This document shows positions 1 to 13,669 of a stretch of 64,000 bases of DNA, in pieces; within the stretch, counting starts at the first letter, position 1; each line of letters starts with the position of its first letter. The notes beneath the pieces are model-generated. The model was not told the origin of the DNA, searched no databases, and saw only the letters and a list, made by a program, of their open reading frames with translations. This stretch comes from Sphagnum compactum (Eukaryota > Bryophyta > Sphagnopsida > Sphagnales). The position numbers and the translations under genes are program-made. The stretch covers positions 6,788,157 to 6,852,156 of the forward strand of contig OZ234503.1 in NCBI GenBank assembly GCA_965153455.1. Direction: 5' to 3'.

Positions 1-115
1 TTAATCATAGTTCATAAGGAATGTTTCTTAGACAGATCAATATGACTTCAAGAGTTAATAACAAGTGATCTCTGGCAGTTGCACCAACTAACTAGTGATA
101 CCTTGTGATAAGCAG

Positions 116-3100
116 GTTCAAAGATGCCAAAGAATATGTTCTCCATGGAGAATGCTGCAAATGTAATTGATGACATATACAGGTTTTTATTTCCTTCCTC
201 CTCTTTTTAGGATTCTGCATGTAGCCAGCACAGGGCCCAAGACTGAAACATTGCTTTCAGATTAGGTGTCACTGATATGGGATGAAGTTATACTGAGCTG
301 TCTGTAAAGGATGATGACCACATGGAATGCCAGGGAATGCACTTGAATGACGGGCTTGATATCAGCATGGGTATTACTTGCTACTGGCATTTGGTGGTAA
401 CTGTATTGTGGTCGTGAAATGAATAATGGCAGGAAGCTACACAGTACGGGTGCCCTAGATTTGGCATCCACAGGAAGGAACAGAGTTATTGCAGGCAGAT
501 CCAGTAGCATGGTTCAGTCAGATGAGCAAGAGGAGGTCCTTGTTGGGGATGAGGCCAATACACGCTGCCCTTGTGGCAATTTTGTTGACATGGGAACCAT
601 GATCCAGGTCACTTGCTATTGTCCTTGGTTTTGTTTTGGGCTTCCATGGGAGGGTGGTACTTGATAATTTAGCCTAGTTTCAACTGTGATGGCTTCTAGA
701 TATGCTTCTGTGTTTGGAAGTAATATTGAGAGTTTGTGACATGGGGAAGAACCACCGTATTAAAGACTACCTGAACATGATCTAACTTTTATCAATGACA
801 CCCTGAACAGTGTGACGATGACAAATGTGGAGTGTGGCAACATTTGAACTGTGTTCTACCTTCAGATGGCTTCTCTGAAGGATGTGAACCTGAAATCCCT
901 CCCTCCTTCTACTGCGAGCTTTGCCGCATTGCACGCTGTGACCCGTAGGAGCCTATACTGAATTCTGCTTGCACTGTTATAAGGTGGATTGAAATTGGAA
1001 TCAACATAGTTCTCAGGCGGTGTCGTGGCCATGGTGTAATATCTTGCTGTTTATGGATGGCACTCTTTTTGGGTTGATGTTTCACATCATTGGTGCTCAT
1101 GTGTGTTCCCGATGAAAACATTTGTGGAGTAGTGTGACATACTATTAGACAGGTCCAGGGGAGAGGAAGTATAAAGTTAGTGTCTTATATAACTTATTAC
1201 ATTTGTGTTTTTGCAACAGCTTCTGTGTATCACTATCGCATCCCCTTCTTCCAACTAAGCCAATTGTGTCTTCTTCAATGGTGGAGAGGTATGTGGATTT
1301 CTTTCTCTATTGAGTCTGTGCAGTAGTTGGAAGTCCTACACACATGGATTGCCTTCCATAGCTCATAGGCCAAGGTTGTAGAAGCATGTATCAGAGAGTG
1401 AGTCATTGCCAAGGTTGCAGTTGAATATGTATTGTTAGTGATACTAAGGTGTCTCTTTGATAGTCAACCTCACCATCCAGATTATTCCGGGCTGTATGGT
1501 GCTCAATGTGGAAGATCTTAAATGTGTGGGAGTTATTTGTCCCATGTACGTTAGCAACCCATAAGAGTGATGTTGTGGTCACTTATCTTTTGTATCTGCA
1601 TTTCAATGTCTGATCAGAAGCTGGCTGGTTATTGTTGAGTGCAGCTCAAATCCATTGCAAACTGTGGAGAAGACATTCACACTATCATGTGCAGATTGGG
1701 ACTTGCTTCACAAACAAAATCATGACCTACAGGTCAAAGCAGTACCTGGAGACTTTTTGGCTAGCTGTAGTGTCTCATGGTCTTCCCTTAGTGTGCTGAA
1801 CTAGTATTTTCCTTCCATGGGTGAATTAGTTATACTAGTGAGAAGTGGTTGAAACTTCCCTTTGGTTTAGACTTCACTACACCTAGCCTTTAGACTTGCA
1901 GGGCAAGGAATATGAAAATTTGTGCATAATGATAGCAGAAAGGAGGTGGGCAGACATACCTTATCTGGTATTGATAGACATTGAGATGGTCTGCAGGTTT
2001 GGTGTGTGCTACTCACTGATAAGGTTCCTTTTCGCATGCACTGGCCTGCATATTGTGGTTTACACATCAATTGTAAGTCCCTTCCTGCCCTCCCTTTTCG
2101 TTGCATAGATAATTTTTGCTTGGAACCTTCTGATTCTCCTGTTCTTACATATTTGGGAAACACTTGGTAGCACACAAGTGAGTAGGTTTTGAGAGTTGCA
2201 ATCAAAATCCTGGGGTCATGTCACAGACATTGATCTGGTTTGTTAGGAATTTGTGATTTTGGAGCAAGATCTTAACCCTTTTCTCTGCTGATGTCTTCTC
2301 TTTTCTTGAGGTTAAGTTTATGTGTCATTTTTGTGCATGAACAGCTGTGAGTGTCCCGGTAACAAATCGACCAGGTACACAACTGCTCGGTGCCAATGGT
2401 CGTGATGAAGGACCCAGGGTATGTTGTATTCCTCTCCTGGGTCATCTTACTGGTACAACTGATCTGTATGAATCTTAGGAGAGACCATGTATGGAGATGT
2501 TTGTAGCAGATAGAAGGCAGAAAGTATGTGGTCAAACAAATAATAGTGTGTTTTGTACTGGTCACTCTGACATGTCTGGGCTATGTCTATTTTCTGATGG
2601 TTTCAAATTGGCTAACCTTGCAGATTATGCCTTACATTCGGGAAGGCATAAACCAGTTATCTCTGTCAGCATATGATGCCCGTGACTTCTGTGTTGGAGT
2701 CCGCATTTTTCGCCGCAACTCTGTGAAGCAGGTTGGTGCTATTTCAACTCTTTTCAAACCCAGCCACCTATGATGAGTTTAATTTCTTGTGCAAAGGAAA
2801 TTCGAGGCAATGTTCTCTACTCGTAATGGTGTTCAGCCAGTGGTTGTTTGTGTCAAGTTTATTCAGATCAATGTGTCTACTCTGCATTGCTGGAGGACAG
2901 GACCTTAAGCTATTAGAGACTTATTATATTGAAACTTATAGTCAATCTGACATTTCATGGGGCTTGTTGGCTGGTTTGTACAAAAGGTGATGGACTTGAT
3001 CCCAGCAGTGACGGAAGGGGAGGACTTTGAGGATGCACTTTTAAGGTTGCGACGGTGCATCAATGGTGGGGCTGGTGGAGGGAGTGGGGTTGATGACAAT

Positions 3101-5935
3101 GATAGCGACTTGGAAATTATTACAGACTCAATTACTGTCTCTTTACGTTGCCCTGTAAGACTCCCATGTTGCAAGGGCATGATTTTACCTGCTGAGAGGT
3201 GTTGTCTGTGGGTCAGCCTCTCTAGATTGGTTTCATCACTCTTGATACAAGCTTTGTTGAAGGGATGGAAAAAAATCTTTGTTTTATTGTTTTTATCTTT
3301 GTTCATACCCTTGGTGGTCACAAAGTTTGAAGGCTCTTCTGTCCCCATCCTATGTACTTATGATCTCAACATGTGTGATACTGCAACTGGTTCTTGAGGT
3401 CACAGATGAGTGGATCACGCATAAAGGTTGCTGGCCGATTTAAGCCATGCCTTCACATGGGCTGCTTCGACCTGAATTCTTTTGTGGAACTCAATCAACG
3501 AGCTCACAAGGTAAGTGATGAACTCCTTGATGAAGTCAGTTGGGAGTCTGCAGCCAGTTACTGCTATTCATGGTGAAGGTGATGGTCTGATACTTTGTGA
3601 TGGACAGTCATAAGGTTATGTGCGCACTCATGCTTGTCATGTTATTGCTGATTTTCTGGAACTGACACAACAGGTATCTTCAAAGTGTGGCTGTGGAGTT
3701 TTCTCTGGAATCTCATGAATGTGAAGAAATCCATGAATCTGTTCATTAACATGTAGTTTAGTTCAATCAATGTTTTATGAAGAATGAAGTACTTGAGGTG
3801 TTTGTATGCCCAAAAAAATTATAACCTTGTTTTGCAGTGACATGCAAATGATACATCCATAATCTGTTTTTTTCTGTAAAATCTTGGTGTTCATGGTTGT
3901 GTATTTGAATACTATGCACTTCAATCCTTTGTTAGTCTTGTCTTGATATGCACATGTCATCTAATGGGTGCGGCTAGACTGATCAGATGCTTTGTGTGTT
4001 GTCTTTGTTGGACATGCAGTGGCAATGTCCCATTTGCTTGAAAAATTACTCAATTGATTCACTTATTGTTGATCCTTTGTTCAACTGCATCACTTCATCT
4101 GTAAGTGAGAAACCCTATTTTTGCAATTTGCATACCTTTGTAGTGTATAGATTTGTTTTGTGGTTTTTGTGTGCTTAGTTGTATGGTGGAGTTGCCTTAT
4201 GACTTCATTGTGTCAATTCAGATGAAATACATGGAAGAAGATGTCATAGAAGTCGAAATGAAGGACAATGGCTTTTGGCGACCAAAACTGAAAGGAGAAG
4301 CCAGGTTTCAGGAACCATGGCGAACACCTCGGGGCACCTTTGTGACTGCTGCTAATGAAAGTAACCATTGTAAGCTTGTGTCCTTGCAACCACCTCCCAT
4401 GCCTGTCAAAGTTGAAGAGGTTTTGTCTTCTCATGAACAGGGCTCACTGAAGCTTGGGATGAAAAGTATGCACAATGGTGTTTGGACTGTGAATCATTCC
4501 ATGCATCTTAATGGCTGGGCAGATGCAGGTCCCAGTGAGCATGTAAAGCTGATTGCAACTACCTTTAGGAGTCCCAGTGCAACTGAAGATATTCAAGAGC
4601 AAGAGGATGGTGACCACAGTGTTAACCAAAAGGCAAGTGACAATGGTGCTCAGTATTTAGAGGATGGTGATGAAGTGGCATCCCCAGTGAACATGGTCAA
4701 TTCCATGGCTGGGATTTTTCAAACTTGTGATGGTCTTGTGGCTAATGGAGATGATGTCATTGTGCTGAGTGACACTGATGATGAGGCTGGTGAGGAGCCT
4801 GTCTTTGATTCTTCAGGGGCATCAGTATATGTGGCATCTGATGGTCATGGTAATTCTCATTTGCCAAATATTGTATCAGAGGACTGGCATGACTTGCACA
4901 CAGAGTTACCAGGTCTAGCCCTTGCTCCAGATAGTGAAGCAGGGTTGGGGTTGAACTCAGACTCCCTGGACTTCAAACACCTACCCAGCACAAGGATGGA
5001 CAGTTTTCTCAACCAGAAGGATCTGGGCCAGCAATTGGAAAGCAACAACTTCTGGGCCTCCCAACTGCATAATATTCCAAGTAGTCCTCATGGCTATTAT
5101 GGTGGGTCCGACCCACACAGTGTCAACAAACACCCACTTCCTGTCCAACCTACTCCAGTCCAAGTTGCAGAAGGCATGGGGTTTGTGCTACCATCTCCTC
5201 CTCTCAAGGAGGATCCTATGAAGGGGTCAAGCTGGGTAAGGTACAGTAAGCCCTCTCATTCACTCTCTTATGGAAGTGCAGTGCAGAATGGCAGCAGTAG
5301 AGACAGCCGAAGGGCAGTTTCACCATCAGAATCTGAACTGCACCTGTTTCTTCCTCCCCAACCAGCCCATATCCCGGTAGTTATCCATTATCCATAAAAT
5401 TTGGTTGCTATGTCTGCTTAAATGTTATATGCAACCACAGCTAGGTCATTTGGAATGGTGATGTTCTCTCTATCATGTCTATCAATGTTGTTTGTATCTT
5501 TTTATTCCAGCATAGCAGTTTAGTTTTATTCTGTAGGCCAATGGAGTTCTAACTTGAATTGACTTTATAATTATGAGTGAGACAAGTGCCATGTTTGTAC
5601 ATCAAATGAATAGGAATGAATTGATGTCTTGGTGGTTTATACAGGTCCAACCCAATTCTGAGGAGCCTTTGATGACAGAAAAGAAAGTGATGGACAATAC
5701 ATGGTTCTCACTTACTCTAGGAGGAAGAAATGGAATGGATTCAGCTCTTCCTCCAAGTAGTCCTAGCTCTTCATCATGCCAGGTTTACGGTTCACCCCGT
5801 AAACCAAGAGTTGGCCTTGATTCCAGCACAGGTCTTTCAAGGCTTTCATTTCTTCCTTCTAGGGTCCATCAGTTGTTTTTGAGAAGGGATGATGTTGATC
5901 TGAACATGACTAACATTTCAAAAATAGCTGTGTGA
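116..5935 (+). CDS. SIZ1: SIZ1-type E3 SUMO-protein ligase, 5' partial
   Basis: SUMO E3 ligase of the plant SIZ/PIAS family, which moves SUMO from the E2 enzyme to nuclear proteins. Exons read: 116-182, 433-607, 811-944, 1220-1288, 1645-1741, 1997-2072, 2345-2418, 2624-2731, 2987-3154, 3406-3510, 4020-4100, 4222-5376, 5645-5935. All have GT-AG borders and phases that agree. The first exon is the end of the SAP region ([12 protein letters not shown]), so the start codon lies off the left edge. A PHD finger (CPCG...CGVWQH...FYCELC) covers exons 2-3. The PINIT region follows in exons 4-8. The SP-RING (CLHMGCFDL, then [11 protein letters not shown]) is in exons 10-11, with its zinc ligands present. 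A SUMO-interacting motif, [10 protein letters not shown], lies near 4755-4785, and WFSLTLG near 5700 matches the conserved tail. I see no frameshift or stop inside. The 3' end is uncertain: another last exon at 6152-6324 also fits. About 866 codons are present. Confidence 0.93.
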
Positions 5936-6151
5936 AGGAGCTGTATGATGTCTTGGGTCTTGTAATTATGAGTTTACAATTGATCTGAGGATGCCAATTA
6001 GTATGAAAGCCTATCCTAGTAGCAAGTGTGATCACATTGTCTAGAATTGACATCCATGCAAGTTGCAAATGTGCAAAGTTGCAACAATCTCAGGAAACAA
6101 CCAACTATGTTGTATGGTAAACCAACATCTTGCTTTATGGTTGGTTAGCAG

Positions 6152-6324
6152 CATCAGTGCTATTCAGCATGACTGGGAATGGGACAGCACAGGCACACCC
6201 AATTGACTCACAAGGGTCAGGCCACAGCCAAAGTCCATTTGACACTCCTATCCCAGCAAGGCCTCACAGCCCACCTCACCAACACTATCATCAATTTCAT
6301 GTTCAAGATTCAGACTCAGAGTAG
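6152..6324 (+). other. Candidate alternative last exon of the SIZ1-type gene
   Basis: A donor at 5799 (CCCC|GTAAAC, phase 1) inside the preceding exon can join an acceptor at 6150-6151 (TTAGCAG) and keep the frame. The new tail is rich in Ser, Pro and His and ends in HVQDSDSE followed by TAG. An acidic DSDSE end seems to me typical of some plant SIZ1 proteins, but that is from memory. The alternative is that the preceding exon reads through to the stop at 5933-5935 and this stretch is 3' UTR. Confidence 0.4.
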
Positions 6325-7967
6325 GCCATGACAGAGAATTGCTACAAACAGGCTGGGGCTTGTGTGCCTTGATAGATAACAGGTTGGTGCAACTCAATTT
6401 GATTTCTTAGTTCATTACAGCATGTTGTTTTCATTAGCTGAGCACCAGAATGGGTCCTAGCATGCCATTCCAATTGATGCCCTTATGTTTGATTCTACTG
6501 CTATCTGACAAGAACTACCCCTACAATCTTGCAGGACAAAACGGAGTGCTGACATCTTGTATCTCCAGTTGTTTTGTCAGAACTTCATGGGTTGGTGTAC
6601 TCTTCATATTCTGCTTCAAGATTGATCCAACACAGTTCCCTCAATTTTGTGTTAATTTAGAACACAGCTATAGGTCAGGTGAAGGGTTTTGTACATATAT
6701 TCCTCTGCTGTTGGTATCATTCTCTTATAGTTCTCGATTTTGTTTCTCTTGCTTGGTTTCCTTGGTCATCTGCTTCTCTTTAGGTTTTGTTGAGCTAGCA
6801 AGCCTCATGGCTGAGTCTTCCTGGTCCCTGCTGATCTGGTGACAGAAACTCAGTATGTTGGTTACTGTATGACAATGACATCCACCCACTGCCATGAACT
6901 GTCAACAAGAGTGTGGATGTTATGGTAGCTGGCAAGAGAAAGTGGGCAGCAGTTTTGGCTGGAATTATATTGCTCTTCTCTATTTAGAAGTCTTTCAGGG
7001 CATCAGAGGATGCCCTCTCCAAATTTCATTTTCATACTTTTAATGATGTATCATGCTTGTTCACTATCTGAGGTAGATCCCAAAGGCATAATGTCTTAAA
7101 CTTTGAAGTGTGTGACTTTGCAGACCTTGGCAACAGTTTCATCAGATACAAAGTGATGAGAAATCCTTTGGTGCCTCAAGTTATGTTATCTCTCAGTATG
7201 CAACTGTCTGGAGTTGGAATGTATCGAAAAGAGACTTTATCAAATGTTGTCTGTTTGTCTGGTGCCTTCCCTACCCACAGATCAAATCTGAATCCTGATT
7301 CACTCATTGGCCTATGCAGGGAATTGGTTTTGCTGAGGGACCAGTAGTACAGCATTCTGTGACTCAAGATTAGGAGCCTAGGTGCTGAGTCAGTGCTAGA
7401 TGCTGCTCATGATTTATTCATCTGTTTAAGAACCACATGTAAGGCTTAGTTTCTGACCGTATGAGTTTAGAATGCTAAGACTGATATCACTGATGGCAAT
7501 TGGAATCAGCTATGGAGCAGAGCATGAGCTACATTTTTCTTTTATTAAATCGAAGGGTCAATTATCTTCAGAGCAGAGGAAATGTACATGGTTATGGCTG
7601 CTGGATGGTCCTGGCTGTATGGTGCACCATGACCTAATGTAGTCTGTAAAACCTGACCATCCATTTGCCAAAATGTCTTTTAAGGATCACCATCTGTCTG
7701 TAGATTACTTACCTCTTTGATCAAGGGGCTTTTTCAGATCCTTCACAACACAGACTTGTCAAAATCAACACAGGCTTGCAAAATCTGATGCGAAGGATAG
7801 AAACTGGTACAGCCTGTAGCTGGATCTAGTTTTTCTCTGGTTCCATGGGGAGAAGTTGAGGATTCATAAAGTGTAGATGAGTAACCATTAGATGTCCCGG
7901 TAACTTGTTCTGTCCTACACAGTGTGGTGGATCTGTGTCACTCTTGATGGGGAGAATGATGACACAA

Positions 7968-8115
7968 CTGATGCCATCATGGAGGGGACTCACCCGACGT
8001 AAACAGTCAAGACTCAACTGATGCCATCAAGGAGGAGGACTTGCCCAAACACAAACAGCCAAGACTCAACTGATGCTATCAAGGTATATGGACTCACCCA
8101 ACACCACCACCAGCC
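7968..8115. repeat. Three imperfect tandem copies of about 50 bp
   Basis: The phrase ACTCAACTGATGCCATCAAGG recurs, in slightly varied form, near 7970, 8015 and 8068. Each copy is followed by GGACTCACCC or GGACTTGCCC and then a CAGCCAA-type segment. The copies differ by point changes and small indels. Confidence 0.7.
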
Positions 8116-8629
8116 AAACAAGATCTGATCATGGAGAAATTACTGACATAGTTTGTGGCCTTGACACGTGAATGACAAATGAGTCTTGTTCTCTGAGACT
8201 AACAACTGCGTGCTTTGACATCTGTGCAGTAGTCACCACCAGTGGTCAAACTCCGCATCCATTTCACTGCCACCACATTGCTGACTTACCAAGCTACACT
8301 TCATCCTGTGAACTGCTCCAAGTGCCGTCAAGCTGCCAATTTGTGGGTTGCCCAATGCCTGGAATTTATTCCTTCTCTGCCCAGATTTCTGCAATATTTT
8401 ATTTTTTATTTTGTTTTTTCAAAAATTGCCCACAATCAAAACTTTTCGGAGGCTAACTTAAGTTAAAGAAGGGCTCAACCTTCTCCTTTCTTTTTCTATT
8501 GGATGGCTTTTTTGACCTTGAGAGAAAACCTTTCAAGCTAGCCTCCAGAGTTTTTTGGGGAACAATTTGTAAAGGTCTTGAGCTTGAATTTTATTCTTTC
8601 TTTGTTGTCCAATCTTTGTTATATGGATC

Positions 8630-9190
8630 ATGTGAAATTTAAGCACACCACATGAGATGAAATTGCAAGGAAGAATTGGGATTTGAATAGATGATGGATG
8701 AAATTGACTACCCAAGGGATGTGTTTTCTGATGGATAAAATGTGACCCCAAGCAATCCATGGATGAATGAATTTAGCCTCATTACATGAATTTCAATTAC
8801 AAACTATGTCCAAGTGCAATGACATGAATTCTGATAGATGTGAAATGTCCCAATTGGGTGGATTTTTTTTCCTAATGTAGAATGAATCCATTAGATGAAC
8901 CTTCATGATGTTTCAAAATGAAAGTAATTTTGTTCATGGAGTATTATTCACAAAAAAAATTGTGCATGAAGTAATTCATTTAAAGTACATTTGAATTCCA
9001 ATGGATGAACTTTCATCCCAAAAAATTGTGGAGGATAAAATTTTATGGATGAATGGATGGACAATGAATAGAAATTTTGTGATATTTGACAATGGAATAA
9101 AGTGGATCCAAAAAATATCATGCATCCCAAAAATTGTAGATGAACATCCATTAAATATCATTCATGAATTTCAATGGATGAGTGGACCGC
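8630..9190. repeat. Degenerate repeat rich in ATGGATGAA and its complement
   Basis: Dense short motifs such as GGATGAATGG, CATCCATTGGA, TTCATGGA and TTCATGAATTTC run through this stretch on both strands. The sequence at 22960-23300 has the same composition and motifs, so this looks like a dispersed repeat family rather than a gene. Open frames on both strands are by-products of the motif. Confidence 0.55.
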
Positions 9191-9239
9191 TCATGAGCTT
9201 TAGGTGCCAATTAATGCAATCAAATTTGAACTTGTGTGA

Positions 9240-9770
9240 CTGAAATTTTAGCACTTGGTGACAATTCAGGTTGCGATCGAATTTTAGTACTTTCTGACAA
9301 AACTAGTCATAAGAGTAGGTCAAGACCAGAATTCGCTTGTTGATCACAATGTGTGAAAATCTGATTGTAATAATGGGGGACTGAATTTAGTTGTCAAGTC
9401 CAGTGAAGTAATGCTAACATTTTGGTTGCACTAGTTGGTGACTAAATGTTGATCATGACACATATTCTAGTTGCTATGTTCGATCCCTGAGTCTGAAGTC
9501 TTGATTACACTAATTCGTGACTGAATTCCAATTGCAAAGTTTTAGTTGCATAATGCTCAAATATGGTCAGATTAAATGCCAAACAAATTTTGCTCGCTAC
9601 ATGATTTAGTCACCAAGTACTAGGCTAATTAATGACCGTATTTTAATTGCCGTAATAAACATGATTATTATTAAGTTATTAAATTCATGCACTCAAGTTG
9701 GTGACTGTATTGTGATTGCAACTTAATTTAGTTGTGAGATCACTCCAGTTTGCAAAGTGTTGAAACTTAG
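9240..9770. repeat. Degenerate repeat built on TTGGTGACTAAAT / GGTTGCNA
   Basis: Variants of TTGGTGACTAAAT and TTTTAGTTGCA recur roughly every 40-60 bases, for example near 9250, 9430, 9510, 9610 and 9700. The same words appear again at 17085-17205, next to the reverse transcriptase relic. There is no coding potential. Confidence 0.5.
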
Positions 9771-9774
9771 GGGA

Positions 9775-11780
9775 AAATCTCAGACATGTGGAGGGAGTGA
9801 GGGAGGGAAGGAGGGAGGACACCTTCCCATTCATTTGAATTAATGTTTTGAGATATTTCTTTCATCACTTGTAGTTCTTTTTAACCCTGTCTGTAAGTAT
9901 ACAGACAAGGGTTCAGTGTTTTTGTCTTTTTTCTCTGGTGAATTCTTGCCAGAGTTTTACTTTGTTTAAAGGCCAGCTACTAGTTCAAAGGGAAAAAAAA
10001 CGGAGATTTTCTTTTAACCAGAAAGCATTCAAGAGTGACTATGATTGGTCAAAATGCTCAGGGACGACGACATAGAATCATTAGTCAAAACCCTAAACCT
10101 TATATGAACATCATCAAATTTCGTGTATGAGAGTCGTTGGTGTCGTCAGATTGCCATATTTGGGCCATCCAAATGGCACATTTGCAAAAAACCCTAAACC
10201 TTGTCATCGCCAATTTTGCATAGTATGCATAGGATGTCACCATTATCAAGCCCTTGCTTGTTTGTGCTCCTCGCCAATCAACCTCCTCTTGCAATGCAAT
10301 GTTGTCACACAATTGTAGAGATCTGTTTGTACTCGTCAAAGTTGGTCTTCAATGCAACTTTTAAGTTATGCATTTGGTGTTTTGCAATATGAGCCTTAAG
10401 GTGATGATCAATCAAGATTCAAGGGGCTTCACAATCAGATTTTTCTTGTTCAAGAATTGAGAATCAATGTTCAAGCGTGAATGAATATCCCCCATCATCA
10501 AGGGGAAGTACTTGTTTGTTTTATGTCCGTTTTTTTTGTTATGTGCATTCGCACTTCAAGATCTTTTTTCAAGTCTTTGCAATGTGCGGAGTTTGGACAA
10601 GTTGTTGTAAGGCTTAAGCTTTGTGTGGAAAGGTTTTGTTCTTCATAAAGAATTAGCCATTGTAGGCTTTGAATGCGTGATAGCTTTGCTTGGCATTAAC
10701 TAGTAGTGTGTTGCAATGGCTTCTCACAAAATTCCAAAGACATCCACAACATTGTTTACTAGAATTTACATCGATTTTGTACGAATGTTAGGTGAGTGAT
10801 ACATCTCTTTTATAAGATTTTTTTCTCTTTTTTTGATCTTCAATCAATCTAATTGATTGCAAGTTGACAATCGCAAGAGAAGGAAGTATCTATGAATTGC
10901 AACCTTGAGGGGTTAGCTTTTGACAACCCTTCATAATTATTTTTATTCTTTTTTTTTGGCTATATTTTATAAATGAACTCTTTCACAATTCTTCATATTG
11001 TGTATTTATGCATTATCTCTTTGCAATGTGCATTGCTCTAAAATTTTATTAAACTTCATTAATGTCAAATTTATTTTCCAAGTTTCAAAAGACTTTCATC
11101 CTTATGAATCAAGTCTCCCATTTTGCGTTCAAGGTTTTAAGTTTGCAACCAACTAGGAGTGTTGATATTTTTGCATTGAGTATGTCTACATTGATATGTC
11201 TACAATTGAATTTAAACATCTACATTAGGTTTAAACATTTGCCAAGGATCATGTGGGTGAAAACACAATCAAAGGAGCCACCCAAGTGAGCAGACACTCC
11301 TCAAAACTATATTTATTTATCTTTGAAAAATGACATAGTAATTTGGATTATTAATATTTTTTTGGAGTAGACGCCATTACTTACAAAGTTTAAATTCTCA
11401 AAATTTGATGCAAATCAAAATTCTTTTCGCATTTCTAAAACATTCAAATATCTAAAATGGACAGTCTTTTTTCAAACTTCCTTTTTTCTTATCAAATGTG
11501 CACCCAATTCCTACTCAAAATTGAAAAGGATCTTAACATTGATGATTTAAAAAATAAAAGGAATTGGAATTGGTGAAATTCATTTTTACAACACATTTGA
11601 ACACATTTGGTTCTGGCCCTAAAACTTATGAATTTTGAGGATGTGATTTTTAAAAAGTTATACATTTTTATGTGATAAATAGCATGAATGCATAATATAC
11701 ATGATATAGGATCAAGATGTAATTTTAAACTATTTATAACTAATACACAGTAGTAAACTATGTATGATTTTTTTTTAAAT
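9775..11780. other. Spacer, no gene recognised
   Basis: AT-rich sequence with a purine tract (GGGAGTGAGGGAGGGAAGG and similar) at 9790-9820. Open frames are under 80 codons and resemble nothing I know. No tRNA or other RNA gene is evident. Confidence 0.45.
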
Positions 11781-11879
11781 TAAGACCATGGACCAATGTA
11801 GGAATGCCATGTGTCACATGTAGTCCTTGGAAAAGGATTTTTACCTTAGTGCCCCTAACTCTTTTAACTGTGTTTTCAC

Positions 11880-12130
11880 CCATGTGCATTGTGCATCAAT
11901 TGTGTGTCAATGTCCAATACGTGTGCATCAATTTTTTTGCATTGATATCGAATTTATGTGTGCACTATGTTGATATCCTTGTGTTGATTTTGAATTTGTA
12001 TGTGTCAATCTTTTTATGTTGAACTTAAGTCTATGTGCATTGATCTCTTTATGTTGAATCTGTCTACACCAATCTTTTTACAATCAACTAGGAATGTTGA
12101 AATCAAATCTATGTGCATTGAAGGTGTGCA
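11880..12130. repeat. Degenerate tandem repeat of GTGCATTGATNTTTTTATGTTGAA type
   Basis: About six loosely related units of 35-45 bases carry GTGCATCAAT or GTGCATTGAT followed by TTTTTATGTTGAA or TTTTTGCATTGATA. The copies are strongly diverged. Short open frames across it consist of Cys, Leu, Ile and Val from the repeat alone. Confidence 0.5.
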
Positions 12131-13027
12131 TCAAATATATATGTGATTCTATGTTTGACCTTTCAAGACTTCTAGGTTGCAAAACGACCATGGGCAAAAC
12201 TGTGTTTATGCTTAAATGGTAGTGTAGGATTTGTAATGAGGTGGAAGGGAAAGATAAATTTCTTTTTCCTAAGTGGGATTTCTTTTTAAGCAAGTAGGTT
12301 ACAAGAAAATTTGACAAGAATATTGGAATTGATGTGAAGAAAGGGGATTGGTATTACTTGAAAGTTTGCAAACATGCCAAGAATTAGAAATTGTTTGCTT
12401 CTTGCAATCATGAAAGTGTTGTTGCCCAAGTTGCAAAATGGGATGGCAAGAAAGAAAAGAAGGAATGTTGTGCAATTTGCCACAATGTTGCATTTGTCGC
12501 AACAAGGATGTCCCATGCTAGAATGTGAGTCAATGAAACCTTTATTTGAGTTCTTATAAGTAGTCCTAAAAAACAACAAAAAACATTAAATTGTTAACTC
12601 CAGTTGGACAATGATATAATTCATGCATTAAGACATTATGAAGGCAACCAATGCAACAATGGGGGTTGTTCATTATGTGGTTTTTAGTTGTGATGAACTT
12701 TTCATAGTGGATAAGTCATTGTTATGTAATGTTAATTTGGGTAAGGATTTTGATTATCATATATTTGGACCAAGTTGTTGAGAGATTAAAGAATGATAAT
12801 TTGATTGAGGTGAAATTTATGCAAGTTTTGATGACAGGTGGTGGTTTGTAAAGAGACCAAATTGCCCAAAAGTTCATATGCTTTTGGGGTAGATGATGTT
12901 AATATATTTGAGGGCAACAATAATGATATTACAAAACAAATTTGCAACAATTATGATTCTCGTTCTATAGGGGTCCATTATATGGCCCATCAGACTAATT
13001 GGTAATGGAAACCTTGGTGGGATTGGG

Positions 13028-13669
13028 CAAACTCATCCTTGGATGGTACCACTAAAAACGTTGCCCTATAATTTTACTAGACCCATTCAATCTATTAAAA
13101 ATATAAAAAGCATTTAAATAAGGATTTTCATTATAAAAAAATTGTGAGTACATTTGTTAGGTTGTACAAAATTTGAAACTTTAATGATATCAATATTTTT
13201 TTTTAATTTAATGATCCTAATCATTACAATTTAAAAACGTTTCGAGAATGTAATGTTGTTTCCTTTCATTGAACTTTTGGTCAAGAACACATGTTTGAGA
13301 CATGTTTGGGTTTTTTTTTTGGGGAAATAATTTTGTAAAGTACTTTTGAAAGTATTATAATTTATTTACTTTATTATGTAATTAATTAAATAGTTATGAT
13401 TTAGTTATGAATTTTGCAAAACTCAATTGTATGATTCTTGAAGGGGCCATGACAAGTAAGAATACAAATTTGTAGCAATTTCCATTTTTTTATTCCAATA
13501 AAAATATAAGACCATATACTAGGGCATGCAATTGATAAACACAAGAAGAAAAAATTGATAGTTGAAAAAACATTTTTAAAAAAGGGTCCAAAATTTTGAT
13601 TTGGCCAGATTTAATTCCCTAACCATTCCGTGATGCGGTTCTTAATGGTATCACCCAAGGATGGGTTTG
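13028..13669. mobile_element. Non-autonomous inverted-repeat element, copy 1 (MITE-like), inside the hAT relic
   Basis: The left end reads CAAACTCATCCTTGGATGG and continues TACCACT. The right end, reverse complemented, reads CAAACCCATCCTTGGGTGA and continues TACCATT, so the element is bounded by inverted repeats of about 26 bases. The host transposase frame reads up to the left end (...ETLVGL) and resumes at the right end (LPLVSCFENV). This pins the insertion. The inside is AT-rich and non-coding. No clear target duplication was found. Confidence 0.7.

Larger units (their letters stand above)
5936..8600. other. 3' flank of the SIZ1-type gene, no further gene seen
   Basis: Apart from the candidate exon at 6152-6324 and the short repeat at 7968-8115, no recognisable protein or RNA gene is visible. 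Open frames here are short and have no family resemblance. The stretch probably holds 3' UTR and spacer sequence. Confidence 0.5.

Noticed and set aside
909-1121. A PHD-to-PINIT joining exon containing FWVDVSHH near 1066
   Set aside because: It looks like the FWVxVAHPL motif but has no AG acceptor in frame. The real exon ([14 protein letters not shown]) was found at 1220-1288 with proper borders and phase.
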